In this document: positions 23,630 through 31,212 of the stretch, in pieces | Layout: each line of letters opens with the position of its first letter | Numbering within the stretch: position 1 is the first letter of the stretch | Source: Solirubrobacteraceae bacterium | GTDB lineage: Bacteria; Actinomycetota; Thermoleophilia; Solirubrobacterales; Solirubrobacteraceae | Direction: 5' to 3' | DNA length: 64,000 bases | Assembly: GCA_030690545.1 (NCBI GenBank) | Contig: JAUYGN010000028.1 | Location: forward strand, 1-64,000 | Notes under the pieces: model-generated | The model's input: the letters and a program-made list of their open reading frames with translations, nothing else | What the model was told of the DNA's origin: nothing | Database searches by the model: none | Position numbers and translations under genes: made by a program

Positions 23630-25585
23630 CTACGCGCCCCCCGCTCGCTCGCGCGCGAACCGCGCGAACCAGTCCAGCGCAGCGGGGTTGGCCAGCGAGC
23701 CGCGGCTCGCTGCGAGCTCGGGCTCCAGGCCGCCGAGGATCCGCTTGACGGGCACCTCGAGCAGCTTGCCCGACAGCGTGCGCGGGACCTCGGCGACGGC
23801 GTAGACGTCGTCGGGCACGTGGCGCGGCGAGCAGTCCGCGCGCACCCGGCGGGCGATCGCGCCGCGCAGGTCGGCGGCGAGCTCGTGCCCGTCGTCGCGC
23901 AGCACGACGAACAGCGCCAGCCAGCCGTCGACGTCGACGACGAGCGCGTCGACGACCTCGTCGAGCGCCAGCACCGCGCGGTAGATCTCGCTCGTGCCGA
24001 TCCGCACGCCGCCGCGGTTGATCGTCGCGTCGCTGCGCCCGGAGATGACCGCCGTCCCGCGCGACGTGATCTCGATCCAGTCGCCGTGGCGCCAGACGCC
24101 GGGGTACGTCGCGAAGTACGCCTCGTGCAGCCGCGCGCCGTCGGCGTCGTTCCAGAACGACAGCGGCATCGACGGCATCGGCTGCGTGATGACGAGCTCG
24201 CCGACCTCGTCGACGAGCGGCCGTCCGTCCGGGTCGAAGGACTGCACGTCGCAGCCCAGCGAGCGCGCCTGCAGCTCGCCCTCGACGACGGGCAGCAGCG
24301 CCACGCCGCCGACGAACGCCGTGCAGACGTCGGTCCCGCCGCTCGTCGAGAACAGCCAGACGTCCGGTCCGAGCTCGTCGTAGATCCAGCGAAAGCCCTC
24401 CGGTGCCAGTGGCGAGCCGGTCGAGCCGACGCTGCGCAGCGCGCTCAGGTCGCGCCGCCCACCCTCGCCTTCGCCGACTCGCAGGGGCGCCACGCCGGCC
24501 GTCACGCAGCCCGCGATGTACGCCGCGCTCGTGCCGAAGCAGGTCACGCCGGCGTCGGCCGCGAGCTGCCACAGGCGGTCGGGCGTCGGCGTTGCCGGGC
24601 TGCCGTCGTAGAGCACGATCGAGGCCGGCGTCAGCAGCACCCCGACGAGGAAGTTCCACATCATCCAGCCCGTCGTCGTGAACCAGAACACCCGATCGCC
24701 GGGCCGCGCGTCGAGGTGCAGGTTCTGGTGCTTGAGCTGCTCGAGCAGGATCCCGCCGTGACCGTGGACGATCGCCTTCGGCAGGCCGGTCGTGCCGCTC
24801 GAGTACAGCACCCACAGCGGATGGTCGAAGGCGACCGGCTCGAGCACGAGCTGCGCGGCATCGACCGCGCCGAGGAAGCCGTCCGGCCAGCCGGCGCCGT
24901 CGAGCTGGCCGAACGTGACGAGCGTGCCGCCGACCTGCGCGTGGATCTGCTGTACGGCGGCGCCGCGGTCGAAGTCGCGCCCGCCGTAGCGGTAGCCGTC
25001 GACGGCGAGCAGGACCTTCGGCTCGATCTGCGCGAAGCGGTCGATCACCGAGCGCGCGCCGAAGTCCGGCGAGCACGACGACCAGACCGCGCCCAGCCCG
25101 GCGGTCGCCAGGAACGCCGCGACCGTCTCGGGGATGTTCGGCAGGTACGCGGCGACACGGTCGCCGCGGCCGACGCCGAGCGTCCGCAGCCCGGCTTGGA
25201 TGCGCGCTGCCAGCGCGCGCAGCTGCCCCCACGTCATCTCCTCCGGCGCGCGCAGCTCCGATGCGTGGCGGATCGCCACGGCATCGTCGTCGCGGCCACG
25301 AAAGATGTGCTCGGGATAGGACAGCGTCGCGCCTGCAAACCACCGTGCGCCGGGCATCGCCGCGCCGTCGAGGACCGTCTCGGGCGGCCTGTCGAAGCGG
25401 ACCGCGAAGTACTCCGCGATCGACGACCAGAAGCCCTCCACGTCGCCGACCGACCACCGCCACAGCTCGTCGTAGGCCGCGCAATCGACGCCGTGACACG
25501 CCGCCAGCCAGTCCATGTAGGACCGCAGGCGCGTGTCCCGCGCGAAGGCCGCGCCGGGCTCCCACAGCTTGCGGCCGGCGTCCAC
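23630..25585 (-). CDS. Acetoacetyl-CoA synthetase (acetoacetate-CoA ligase)
   Basis: A 651-residue ANL-superfamily ligase that activates acetoacetate with ATP and CoA. The adenylate-forming motifs are present: LYSSGTTGLPKAIVHGHGG (P-loop-like), SAAYIAGC, LFSTSGGTDVCTAF, WRHGDWIEIT, INRGGVRIGTSEIYR and the C-terminal catalytic lysine in PRTLSGKLLEVPVKRIL. The acetoacetyl-specific N-terminal extension (ARWFAGATLSYPEHIFRG) distinguishes it from acetyl-CoA synthetase. The start is GTG 25585, with TAGGCT 6 nt upstream. It is convergent with kgd, 92 bp apart. Confidence 0.93.
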   Translation of the reverse strand: MDAGRKLWEPGAAFARDTRLRSYMDWLAACHGVDCAAYDELWRWSVGDVEGFWSSIAEYFAVRFDRPPETVLDGAAMPGARWFAGATLSYPEHIFRGRDDDAVAIRHASELRAPEEMTWGQLRALAARIQAGLRTLGVGRGDRVAAYLPNIPETVAAFLATAGLGAVWSSCSPDFGARSVIDRFAQIEPKVLLAVDGYRYGGRDFDRGAAVQQIHAQVGGTLVTFGQLDGAGWPDGFLGAVDAAQLVLEPVAFDHPLWVLYSSGTTGLPKAIVHGHGGILLEQLKHQNLHLDARPGDRVFWFTTTGWMMWNFLVGVLLTPASIVLYDGSPATPTPDRLWQLAADAGVTCFGTSAAYIAGCVTAGVAPLRVGEGEGGRRDLSALRSVGSTGSPLAPEGFRWIYDELGPDVWLFSTSGGTDVCTAFVGGVALLPVVEGELQARSLGCDVQSFDPDGRPLVDEVGELVITQPMPSMPLSFWNDADGARLHEAYFATYPGVWRHGDWIEITSRGTAVISGRSDATINRGGVRIGTSEIYRAVLALDEVVDALVVDVDGWLALFVVLRDDGHELAADLRGAIARRVRADCSPRHVPDDVYAVAEVPRTLSGKLLEVPVKRILGGLEPELAASRGSLANPAALDWFARFARERAGGA

Positions 25586-25591
25586 GCCGCA

Positions 25592-25597
25592 AGCCTA
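25592..25597 (-). promoter_or_regulatory. -10 hexamer TAGGCT, leaderless-type (minus strand)
   Basis: Read on the minus strand, TAGGCT ends 6 nt before the GTG start at 25585. Confidence 0.5.
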
Positions 25598-25605
25598 CGT
25601 CGCGA

Positions 25606-26139
25606 TCAGCCGGTGGGGACCTTGGCCTCGATCTCGACGGCGACGTCGTCCTTGACCTTCAGCGCGCCCATCATCGCCGAGAACTGCTTGATCTGGAAGT
25701 CGCTCTGGCTGAGCGTCGCGCTGCCGCTGACGGTGCCGTCGGCGCCGACGCTCAGCGGGATCGAGACCTGCGAGCTGCCGCCGGCGATCGAGAGGGTGCC
25801 CTTGACGAGCAGCTGGCTGCCGTTGTCCTCGACGCTCGTCGACTCGAAGCTGATCGGCGAGGAGCCGAGCACCTTGCCGGCGATGCTCTTCTTGATGTCG
25901 CCCCTGTCCTTGTCGCTGAGCGGCTTGGCGCCGCCGCTGCCCTCGAGCACCTCCAGCGACGAGGCATCGGCGGTCAGCTTGACCGACGGGCTGTCGCCGC
26001 CCTCGACCGTGCCCTCCCAGCTGCCGACGCCGATCACGAGGTCGTGGCCCATCTTCGCCGCGGCGCCTTCTCTGCCGGTCTTGACCTTCAGCGACCCGTT
26101 GCCGGGCCCGATGGTGTGCGTACCTGCCTGAATTGACAT
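25606..26139 (-). CDS. YceI family lipid-binding-type protein
   Basis: A 177-residue protein of the YceI family, a lipocalin-like beta-barrel that binds isoprenoid or other amphiphilic ligands. The sequence runs from HTIGPGNGSLKVKTGREG, through KMGHDLVIGVGSWEGTVEGG and KLTADASSLEVLEG, to FQIKQFSAMMGALKVKDDVA, which closes the barrel. There is no signal peptide (N-terminus MSIQAGTHTIG), so this copy appears cytosolic, unlike E. coli YceI. The start is fixed by TACATT 7 nt upstream of ATG 26139. Confidence 0.85.
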   Translation of the reverse strand: MSIQAGTHTIGPGNGSLKVKTGREGAAAKMGHDLVIGVGSWEGTVEGGDSPSVKLTADASSLEVLEGSGGAKPLSDKDRGDIKKSIAGKVLGSSPISFESTSVEDNGSQLLVKGTLSIAGGSSQVSIPLSVGADGTVSGSATLSQSDFQIKQFSAMMGALKVKDDVAVEIEAKVPTG

Positions 26140-26146
26140 AACCCTG

Positions 26147-26152
26147 AATGTA
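26147..26152 (-). promoter_or_regulatory. -10 hexamer TACATT, leaderless-type (minus strand)
   Basis: On the minus strand TACATT ends 7 nt before ATG 26139. The frame is open far upstream, and this hexamer is what fixes the YceI start. Confidence 0.55.
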
Positions 26153-26184
26153 CCCGCGTGGGCCCCGCGCACGCGGCGCGTCGT

Positions 26185-26190
26185 TAGCCT
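26185..26190 (+). promoter_or_regulatory. -10 hexamer TAGCCT, leaderless-type
   Basis: TAGCCT ends 9 nt before ATG 26200 of the YjbQ gene. Confidence 0.5.
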
Positions 26191-26199
26191 GCGAGGCCG

Positions 26200-26619
26200 A
26201 TGGCCTGGACGCAGCGCGACATCACGCTCAAGCCGCGCCCGCGCGGCGTGCATCTCGTGACCGCCGAGATCGCCGACGCGCTGCCCGAGCTCGCGCAGCT
26301 GCGGGTCGGCCTCGCGCACCTCTTCATCCGCCATACGTCGGCGTCGCTGACGCTCAACGAGAACGCCTCCCCCGATGTGCGCCGCGACTTCGAGTCGTGG
26401 TTCGGCGCGGCCGTCCCGGAGGACTTCGCCTGGACGCACACGCTCGAGGGGTCCGACGACATGCCCGCGCACATCAAGGCCGCGCTGATGGGCTCCACGC
26501 TGAGCCTGCCGATCGCCGGCGGGCGGCTGGCACTCGGGACCTGGCAGGGGATCTATCTCTGCGAGCACCGCGACCGCGGCGGACCGCGCTCGCTGACCGC
26601 GACGCTGCACGGCGAGTAG
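26200..26619 (+). CDS. yjbQ: YjbQ family (UPF0047) protein, secondary thiamine-phosphate synthase type
   Basis: A 139-residue cytosolic protein of the YjbQ/UPF0047 family. Hallmarks are LFIRHTSASLTLNENASPDV, the central DDMPAHIKAALMGSTLSLPI with its metal-binding His, and LALGTWQGIYLCEHRD near the end. E. coli YjbQ has weak thiamine-phosphate synthase activity, but the family's true role is unsettled. Length is standard. It is divergent from the YceI gene (60 bp) and convergent with the YeiH operon across a hairpin. Confidence 0.92.
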   Translation: MAWTQRDITLKPRPRGVHLVTAEIADALPELAQLRVGLAHLFIRHTSASLTLNENASPDVRRDFESWFGAAVPEDFAWTHTLEGSDDMPAHIKAALMGSTLSLPIAGGRLALGTWQGIYLCEHRDRGGPRSLTATLHGE

Positions 26620-26638
26620 CGTGCTCGTCGCTCGCCGG

Positions 26639-26665
26639 CCGCTCCCCTCGCCGGTTGGGGAGCGG
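26639..26665. terminator. 9-bp perfect stem between convergent yjbQ and YeiH genes
   Basis: CCGCTCCCC (26639-26647) pairs perfectly with GGGGAGCGG (26657-26665) across a 9-nt loop. It has no U-tract. It is a candidate bidirectional terminator. Confidence 0.6.
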
Positions 26666-26668
26666 TCG

Positions 26669-27832
26669 TCAGACGGCGAAGCCGGCGAACAGGATCGACG
26701 CGAGGAGGAGGCCGAGCAGCAGGTTGAAGGCAGCCGCGCCGCCGAACACGGCGATCGGCCGCCAGCCGGCCTCGCGCACCGCCTTGATCTGGAACTCGAG
26801 CCCGATGCTCACGAAGGCGAGGGCCAAGAACCAGGTGCGGTAGTCGTTGACGACGCCGATCGTCGCCTTGGCGGCGTCGGGGTCGGAGGCGACCTCGAGG
26901 AACCACGTGCCGATCAACGAGGCGGCGATGAACCCGAGCACGAACTTCGGGAACCGATCCCACAGCTGGATCCACACCGACGGCTGCCGGGGAACGTCCG
27001 CCGGCGCTCCGTCGGCCGCCTGCCGGCGCTCGACGCGCAGCGTGAAGTACGCCGTAAGCGCGACCGCGACCACGCCCATCAGGACGTTCTGGGAGGCCTT
27101 GACGATGGTGGCGATCTGGAGCGACTCCTCGCCGACGATCGCGCCGCTCGCGGCGACCGCCGCGGTCGTGTCGATGTTGCCGCCGATCCATGCCCCGGCG
27201 ACCGCGTTCGACAGGCCGAGGACGTCGACCAGCCACGGCAGCAGAAAGATCGACGGCAGCGCGAACAGGATCACCAGGCTCGCCGTGTAGGCGATCTGCT
27301 CGCGCGTGGCCCGGACCGCGCCGGCGGCGGCGATCGCCGCGCTGACGCCGCAGATCGACACCGCCGAGGCGAGCAGCGCCCGCAGCTTGTCGTCCAGGCC
27401 GAGGCGTCCCCCGAGCCACCAGGCGAACAGGAACACCGCCGTGACGAGGATCACGGCCTGGGCGATCGCCGGTCCGGCGGCTCTCACGATCACCGAGATG
27501 TTGATCGACGCCCCGAGCAGGACGAGGCCGGTCTTGATGAAGAACTCGGTGCGAAACGCGGGCGACAGCCGGTCGCGGACGCCGAGCTTGCCGATGACGA
27601 AGCTGCCGGCCAGGCCGAGGGCGATCGCGTACACCGGATACTCGACGGCCCCGACGAAGTCGCTGTCGCCGAACCAGCCGGACGCATGCTCCTCCAGGTA
27701 GCGCGTCAGCCAGGCGAGGGCGAGCACGAGCAGCAGGCCGACGCCGATCCAGGCCGCGCCGAGCGGGCGCTTGTCCAGCTCGGCGCCCTCGGATGCGCGG
27801 GCAGCGGGGGAAAGAGCCTCACCGGAGGACAT
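26669..27832 (-). CDS. YeiH/UPF0324 family putative sulfate/sulfite exporter
   Basis: A 387-residue polytopic membrane protein with about ten helices. Family motifs are YAIALGLAGSFVIGKLG, FFIKTGLVLLGASINISVI, SICGVSAAIAAAGAVRA, NAVAGAWIGGNIDTTAAVAA and VSIGLEFQIKAVREAGWRP. YeiH proteins are annotated as putative sulfate or sulfite exporters on limited evidence. The start is ATG 27832 (MSSGEALSPAA). It shares one base with the stop of the upstream 46-codon gene (TGATG), so the two are translationally coupled. An AT-rich palindromic operator lies upstream of that small gene. Confidence 0.88.
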   Translation of the reverse strand: MSSGEALSPAARASEGAELDKRPLGAAWIGVGLLLVLALAWLTRYLEEHASGWFGDSDFVGAVEYPVYAIALGLAGSFVIGKLGVRDRLSPAFRTEFFIKTGLVLLGASINISVIVRAAGPAIAQAVILVTAVFLFAWWLGGRLGLDDKLRALLASAVSICGVSAAIAAAGAVRATREQIAYTASLVILFALPSIFLLPWLVDVLGLSNAVAGAWIGGNIDTTAAVAASGAIVGEESLQIATIVKASQNVLMGVVAVALTAYFTLRVERRQAADGAPADVPRQPSVWIQLWDRFPKFVLGFIAASLIGTWFLEVASDPDAAKATIGVVNDYRTWFLALAFVSIGLEFQIKAVREAGWRPIAVFGGAAAFNLLLGLLLASILFAGFAV

Positions 27833-27972
27833 CAGGGCACCCACGCGTTGACGATGACCTCGGCGAGGATCAGCAGCAGCAGCGCCAGCCCGACGACCAG
27901 CGATGCCCAGTCCTCGTCGACCTTCCAGCCGCGTCGGGCGTTCTGCGGTGCGTTCGGATCTGCGTCGCTCAT
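27832..27972 (-). CDS. 46-residue single-helix membrane protein coupled to YeiH
   Basis: Begins ATG 27972 after GAGGAGG (5 nt spacing), one of the strongest ribosome sites in the window, and ends at TGA 27834-27832. The sequence is hydrophilic (MSDADPNAPQNARRGWKVDE), then DWASLVVGLALLLLILAEVI as one membrane helix, then VNAWVP. Longer YeiH relatives carry an N-terminal EDWW-x-x-x-x-GL helix (from memory), so this looks like that segment encoded separately. The stop overlaps the transporter start. It is probably a structural or regulatory partner of the transporter. Confidence 0.75.
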   Translation of the reverse strand: MSDADPNAPQNARRGWKVDEDWASLVVGLALLLLILAEVIVNAWVP

Positions 27973-28016
27973 GCGTCCTCCTCGGCCGGCGAAGGCCGAC
28001 CCCAAGGTATTTCCAC

Positions 28017-28043
28017 TAATTTAGATCGACTTTATCTAGATTA
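28017..28043. promoter_or_regulatory. AT-rich palindromic operator upstream of the YeiH operon
   Basis: TAATTTAGAT (28017-28026) and ATCTAGATTA (28034-28043) are inverted repeats matching at 9 of 10 positions, with a 7-nt spacer. The 27-bp site is very AT-rich in an otherwise very GC-rich context. It lies 45 bp upstream of the small-gene start and in front of the transporter operon, fitting a dimeric repressor or activator site. Confidence 0.6.
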
Positions 28044-28164
28044 CGTCGGGCGGTCAACCCGACCCGAACCCTTGGAAGCCATCCGGGAGGGCGGGCGCGG
28101 TTCGCTCGGGCCGCGGACTCGACATACCCGTCGCGGGGTCCGGGCGCAGGTGCTCCTCGGCGCG

Positions 28165-28971
28165 CTACCGCCGCCGCGCCGCGGCGTAGCGCTCGGCGCG
28201 AAACTCGCGGATGTCGTCGGGCACCTCGCGCGAGGGCACGCCCGGCACCGGCGCCAGCAGCTCGGGCTGCAGCACCGACTCGACGACGGTCTCGCCACCC
28301 TCGCCGGCGACGCGCTGCACGCGGTAGGCGTGCGTGCCGGGCTTGGAGGCGACGACGCGCACGAGCGCCGTGTCCTCGAACAGCAGGCCGACGCCATCGT
28401 CGGCGCCATAGCCGCCGGGGATCGCGCCGCGCGCGACCGCGTCGAGAAAGGCGGGCCGGCGGATCGGGTCGCCGTCGTAGTGCACCGACAGGCTGCCGGG
28501 TAGGAAGCCCAGCGCGGGCGCCGGCTCGGGGCGACCCGTCGAGCGCGTGATGCCGTGCTGAAACCAGCACATCCCGCCGGCGCTGAGCCCGGCGAGCAGG
28601 ACGCCGGTCTCCCACGCCTCGCGCAGGATCACGTCGAGCCCGTGCTCGCGCCAGATCGCGAGCAGGTTGCGCATCGAGCCGCCGCCGACATAGACGGCGT
28701 CCTGGCCGAGGATCAGCCGGCGCAGATCGGCCGGCTCCTGCTCGAGGCGAAAGAGCGACAGGTGGTGCGCGCGGCAGGCGCGCTCGCCGAACGTCGTCCT
28801 GAACGCGGCGATCTGCGCGTTGGGGTCGCCGCTGGCGGTCGGCAGGAAGAGGATCCGCGGCTCGCGGCCGCCGGCCAGCGTGAGGATGAAGTCGTCGAGC
28901 GCCGTGTTGCGCTGTTCGGAGGTGAAGCCTCCTCCTCCCATGGCGAAGATCCTGCGCGTCGTCGAGGCCAC
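28165..28971 (-). CDS. S51 peptidase E-like serine peptidase (copy 1)
   Basis: A 268-residue cytosolic peptidase of the S51 family, related to alpha-aspartyl dipeptidase (peptidase E). The nucleophile is S130 in LAGLSAGGMCWFQ. DAVYVGGGSMRNLLAIW, LGFLPGSLSVHYDGDP (catalytic His) and the N-terminal MGGGGFTSEQRNTALDDF are family blocks. It lies 6 bp after a second S51 gene on the same strand; the two differ considerably, so the duplication is old. The C-terminus is longer by about 20 residues and basic. Confidence 0.9.
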   Translation of the reverse strand: MASTTRRIFAMGGGGFTSEQRNTALDDFILTLAGGREPRILFLPTASGDPNAQIAAFRTTFGERACRAHHLSLFRLEQEPADLRRLILGQDAVYVGGGSMRNLLAIWREHGLDVILREAWETGVLLAGLSAGGMCWFQHGITRSTGRPEPAPALGFLPGSLSVHYDGDPIRRPAFLDAVARGAIPGGYGADDGVGLLFEDTALVRVVASKPGTHAYRVQRVAGEGGETVVESVLQPELLAPVPGVPSREVPDDIREFRAERYAAARRR

Positions 28972-28977
28972 GAGCGG

Positions 28978-29718
28978 CTACGCGGCGGACAGCGTCCGCG
29001 ATCCGCCCAGCCAGCGGACCTCCAGCGCCACTTCGGACATCTCGCCGCCGACCTCTTCGCACCAGTAGGCCGACGCGTTCGGGCGCGATGAGACGACGCT
29101 CGCCAGCGACTCGCCGCGGAAGTGCAGTGCCGCTCCGTCGCCGGCCGCGTAGCCGGGCGCCATGCCTTCTCGCAGGAAGCGCCGGTAGGACTCGCGCCGC
29201 GCTGGCTCGCCGTCGTAGTGCACGCAGTTCGAGTATGGCAGCAGGCCGAGACCGGGCATCCGCTGCGGCGGGCCGTGGAAGGCCGTGACGGCCTCGCTGA
29301 ACCAGCACAGCGAGCCGGCGCTCAGGCCGCAGAGCACGATTCCGCGCCGCCAGCACTCGCGCAGGACGTCGTCGAGGCCGTGCGCGCGCCAGACGCCGAG
29401 CAGCGAGACGATGCTGCCGCCGCCGACGTAGATCAGGTCTTGGTCGAGCAGGTGCTCGGCGAGGTCGCAGCCGAGGCCCGCCCCCTTGTCGCGGCGAAAC
29501 AACGAGATGTGCGACGGCTGGCAGCGAGCGGGCGGGAAGGCGCGGTAGAAGCGCACGATGTAGTGGTCGGCGTCGCCCGACGCGGACGGCAGGAAGCAGA
29601 CCTTCGGGTGCTCCACGCCGGTCAGCCCGAGCACGTAGTCGTCGAGCAGCGCGTTGCCCGCCTCCATCGAGAATCCGCCTCCCCCGAATGCGACGATCTG
29701 GGGCGGGAGACGGTCCAT
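28978..29718 (-). CDS. S51 peptidase E-like serine peptidase (copy 2)
   Basis: A 246-residue S51 peptidase with nucleophile S133 (LCGLSAGSLCWFSE), the VGGGSIVSLLGVW segment and the GLLPYSNCVHYDGEP His motif. The N-terminal IVAFGGGGFSMEAGNALLDD matches its neighbour. It is first in a two-gene operon. The start ATG 29718 has TATCCT ending 6 nt upstream, which overlaps a 13-bp palindrome. The tandem pair may cleave different aspartyl peptides or cyanophycin-type dipeptides (inference). Confidence 0.9.
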   Translation of the reverse strand: MDRLPPQIVAFGGGGFSMEAGNALLDDYVLGLTGVEHPKVCFLPSASGDADHYIVRFYRAFPPARCQPSHISLFRRDKGAGLGCDLAEHLLDQDLIYVGGGSIVSLLGVWRAHGLDDVLRECWRRGIVLCGLSAGSLCWFSEAVTAFHGPPQRMPGLGLLPYSNCVHYDGEPARRESYRRFLREGMAPGYAAGDGAALHFRGESLASVVSSRPNASAYWCEEVGGEMSEVALEVRWLGGSRTLSAA

Positions 29719-29724
29719 TCACCG

Positions 29725-29740
29725 AGGATATGCCGCATAT
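29725..29740 (-). promoter_or_regulatory. -10 hexamer TATCCT overlapping an ATATGC-C-GCATAT palindrome
   Basis: On the minus strand TATCCT (29730-29725) ends 6 nt before ATG 29718, giving a leaderless message. The palindrome ATATGC, C, GCATAT (29728-29740) overlaps the hexamer and is a candidate repressor site. Confidence 0.5.
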
Positions 29741-29879
29741 TGGCGATCCGCTGAGATTTGCGCGCTGGGGCCAAACGGATGTGGACCGCGTGTACAACCA
29801 CGGCACGTCGCGGTCTGTCTGCGGCTCGCCGCGCGTCGGCCCCGGTGGCGAGCGTCGCTGCGCCAGCCCGTGGTGATCG

Positions 29880-30563
29880 CTACGCGGCGAACAGCGTCAG
29901 ATCGGGCTCGCGCTCGCCGCGCAGGACCGCCAGGTCGACCTCGACGCAGGTCAGTCCGCGCGCCTCGGCGAGGACCCGGGCCTGCGGCTTGAACGACTGC
30001 GCCGCGAGGATGCCGCGACAGGCCGCCATCGCCGGGTCGAGCCGGATCCGCTCGAGGTAGCGCGACAGCTGCTCGACGGCGTCGATCGTCGCGATCCGCT
30101 TGATCTCGACGGCGATCCAGTCGTCGGCGGGGTCCCGGCACATGAGGTCGACCGGGCCGATGTCGGTCGGCCACTCGCGGCGCACGAGCCGGAAGCCCTC
30201 GCCGCAGAACTGCGGCGCGGCGGCGAGCGCCTCCTGCAGGTCGCGCTCGACGCCGTCCTTCTCGAGCGCGGCTGCTTCACCCATGTCGTGATGGACGTCG
30301 GAGACGACCTCGGCGATCTCGATCTCGAGGCGATCCTCGCTCGCGCCGGCGCGCTTGCGCACGACGATCCGCGCCGGCGGGTCGCCCTCCTCCTCGATCA
30401 CCGTCGGGGCCGTCATCCAGTTGCTCGGCTTGTAGCCGCCGCTGTCGGCATGGACCATGAACGAGCCGTCGGCCTTGACCATCAGCAGGCGCAGCGCCTC
30501 GGGCAGCACGGCGTTCAGGCGGCCACTGTAGCGGACCTCGCAGCGGGCGACGATCAGGCGCAT
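29880..30563 (-). CDS. nucS: Endonuclease NucS (EndoMS), mismatch-specific
   Basis: A 227-residue NucS. In actinobacteria lacking MutS/MutL this enzyme cuts both strands at mismatches and provides mismatch repair. The N-terminal domain begins MRLIVARCEVRYSGRLNAVL. The C-terminal RecB-like nuclease site is intact: D139 in DIGPVDLMCRD, E153 and K155 in WIAVEIKRIA. The extreme C-terminus DLTLF is a sliding-clamp-binding-type motif, as in characterised NucS proteins. The start ATG 30563 is supported by TACGGT 8 nt upstream. Longer upstream frames are shadows. Confidence 0.95.
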   Translation of the reverse strand: MRLIVARCEVRYSGRLNAVLPEALRLLMVKADGSFMVHADSGGYKPSNWMTAPTVIEEEGDPPARIVVRKRAGASEDRLEIEIAEVVSDVHHDMGEAAALEKDGVERDLQEALAAAPQFCGEGFRLVRREWPTDIGPVDLMCRDPADDWIAVEIKRIATIDAVEQLSRYLERIRLDPAMAACRGILAAQSFKPQARVLAEARGLTCVEVDLAVLRGEREPDLTLFAA

Positions 30564-30571
30564 GGTTCGGG

Positions 30572-30577
30572 ACCGTA
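30572..30577 (-). promoter_or_regulatory. -10 hexamer TACGGT, leaderless-type (minus strand)
   Basis: On the minus strand TACGGT ends 8 nt before the nucS ATG at 30563. Confidence 0.5.
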
Positions 30578-30638
30578 CCGGCCGCCGCGGACCGATGGCG
30601 TCGCATGTCGCGTGCCGCCCAAGGGTACGAGCACGGCC

Positions 30639-31133
30639 ATGACCGCTACGACGACCGATCATCTCGAGACCTACCTGCAGGATCACCGCGCCGGCGCCGA
30701 GGCGGGCAGCGCGCTCGCCCGCCGGCTCGCCGACGAGAACGTCGGCACCCCCCACGAGGACTTCCTCGTGAGCCTCGCGCAGGAGGTCGAGCAGGACGTC
30801 GACGTGCTCGAGGGCATCATGGAGCGCTTCGGCGTGTCCAAGTCGATCCTCAAGACGACCGGCGCGAAGCTCGGCGAGCGGATCGGGCGGCTGACGCCCA
30901 ACGATCAGCTGACCGGCTATTCGCCGCTCAGCCGGGTGCTCGAGATCGAGGGCCTGCGCGCCGGCATCCAGGGCAAGCTCGGCCTGTGGGACTCGCTCGC
31001 CGAGCTCGCCGCACACGACGACCGCCTCGACGCCGACGAGGTCACCGGTCTGCAGGAGAAGGCCGAGCGCCAGCTCGAAGGCCTGCGCAAGCACGAGCGG
31101 ATCGCCGCGCGCGAGGCGTTCGTCGACGGCTGA
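30639..31133 (+). CDS. Helical hypothetical protein (164 aa)
   Basis: A 164-residue acidic all-helical protein, MTATTTDHLETYLQDHRAGA onward. It has four likely long helices, including EDFLVSLAQEVEQDVDVLEG, LEIEGLRAGIQGKLGLWDSL and EVTGLQEKAERQLEGLRKHE, consistent with a four-helix bundle. Ferritin-like metal ligands (ExxH) are not clearly present. There is no signal or membrane segment. It is divergent from nucS with a 75-bp gap. Similar short helical proteins are common in Thermoleophilia (from memory); the function is unknown. Confidence 0.8.
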   Translation: MTATTTDHLETYLQDHRAGAEAGSALARRLADENVGTPHEDFLVSLAQEVEQDVDVLEGIMERFGVSKSILKTTGAKLGERIGRLTPNDQLTGYSPLSRVLEIEGLRAGIQGKLGLWDSLAELAAHDDRLDADEVTGLQEKAERQLEGLRKHERIAAREAFVDG

Positions 31134-31212
31134 GCACGGCCGGCGCTCGTGCGAGGGCGCTGGCAGCTTCCGGCCCGGCCGGCGTCCCTGTGCGGACAGG
31201 GCCGCCGCGCGC

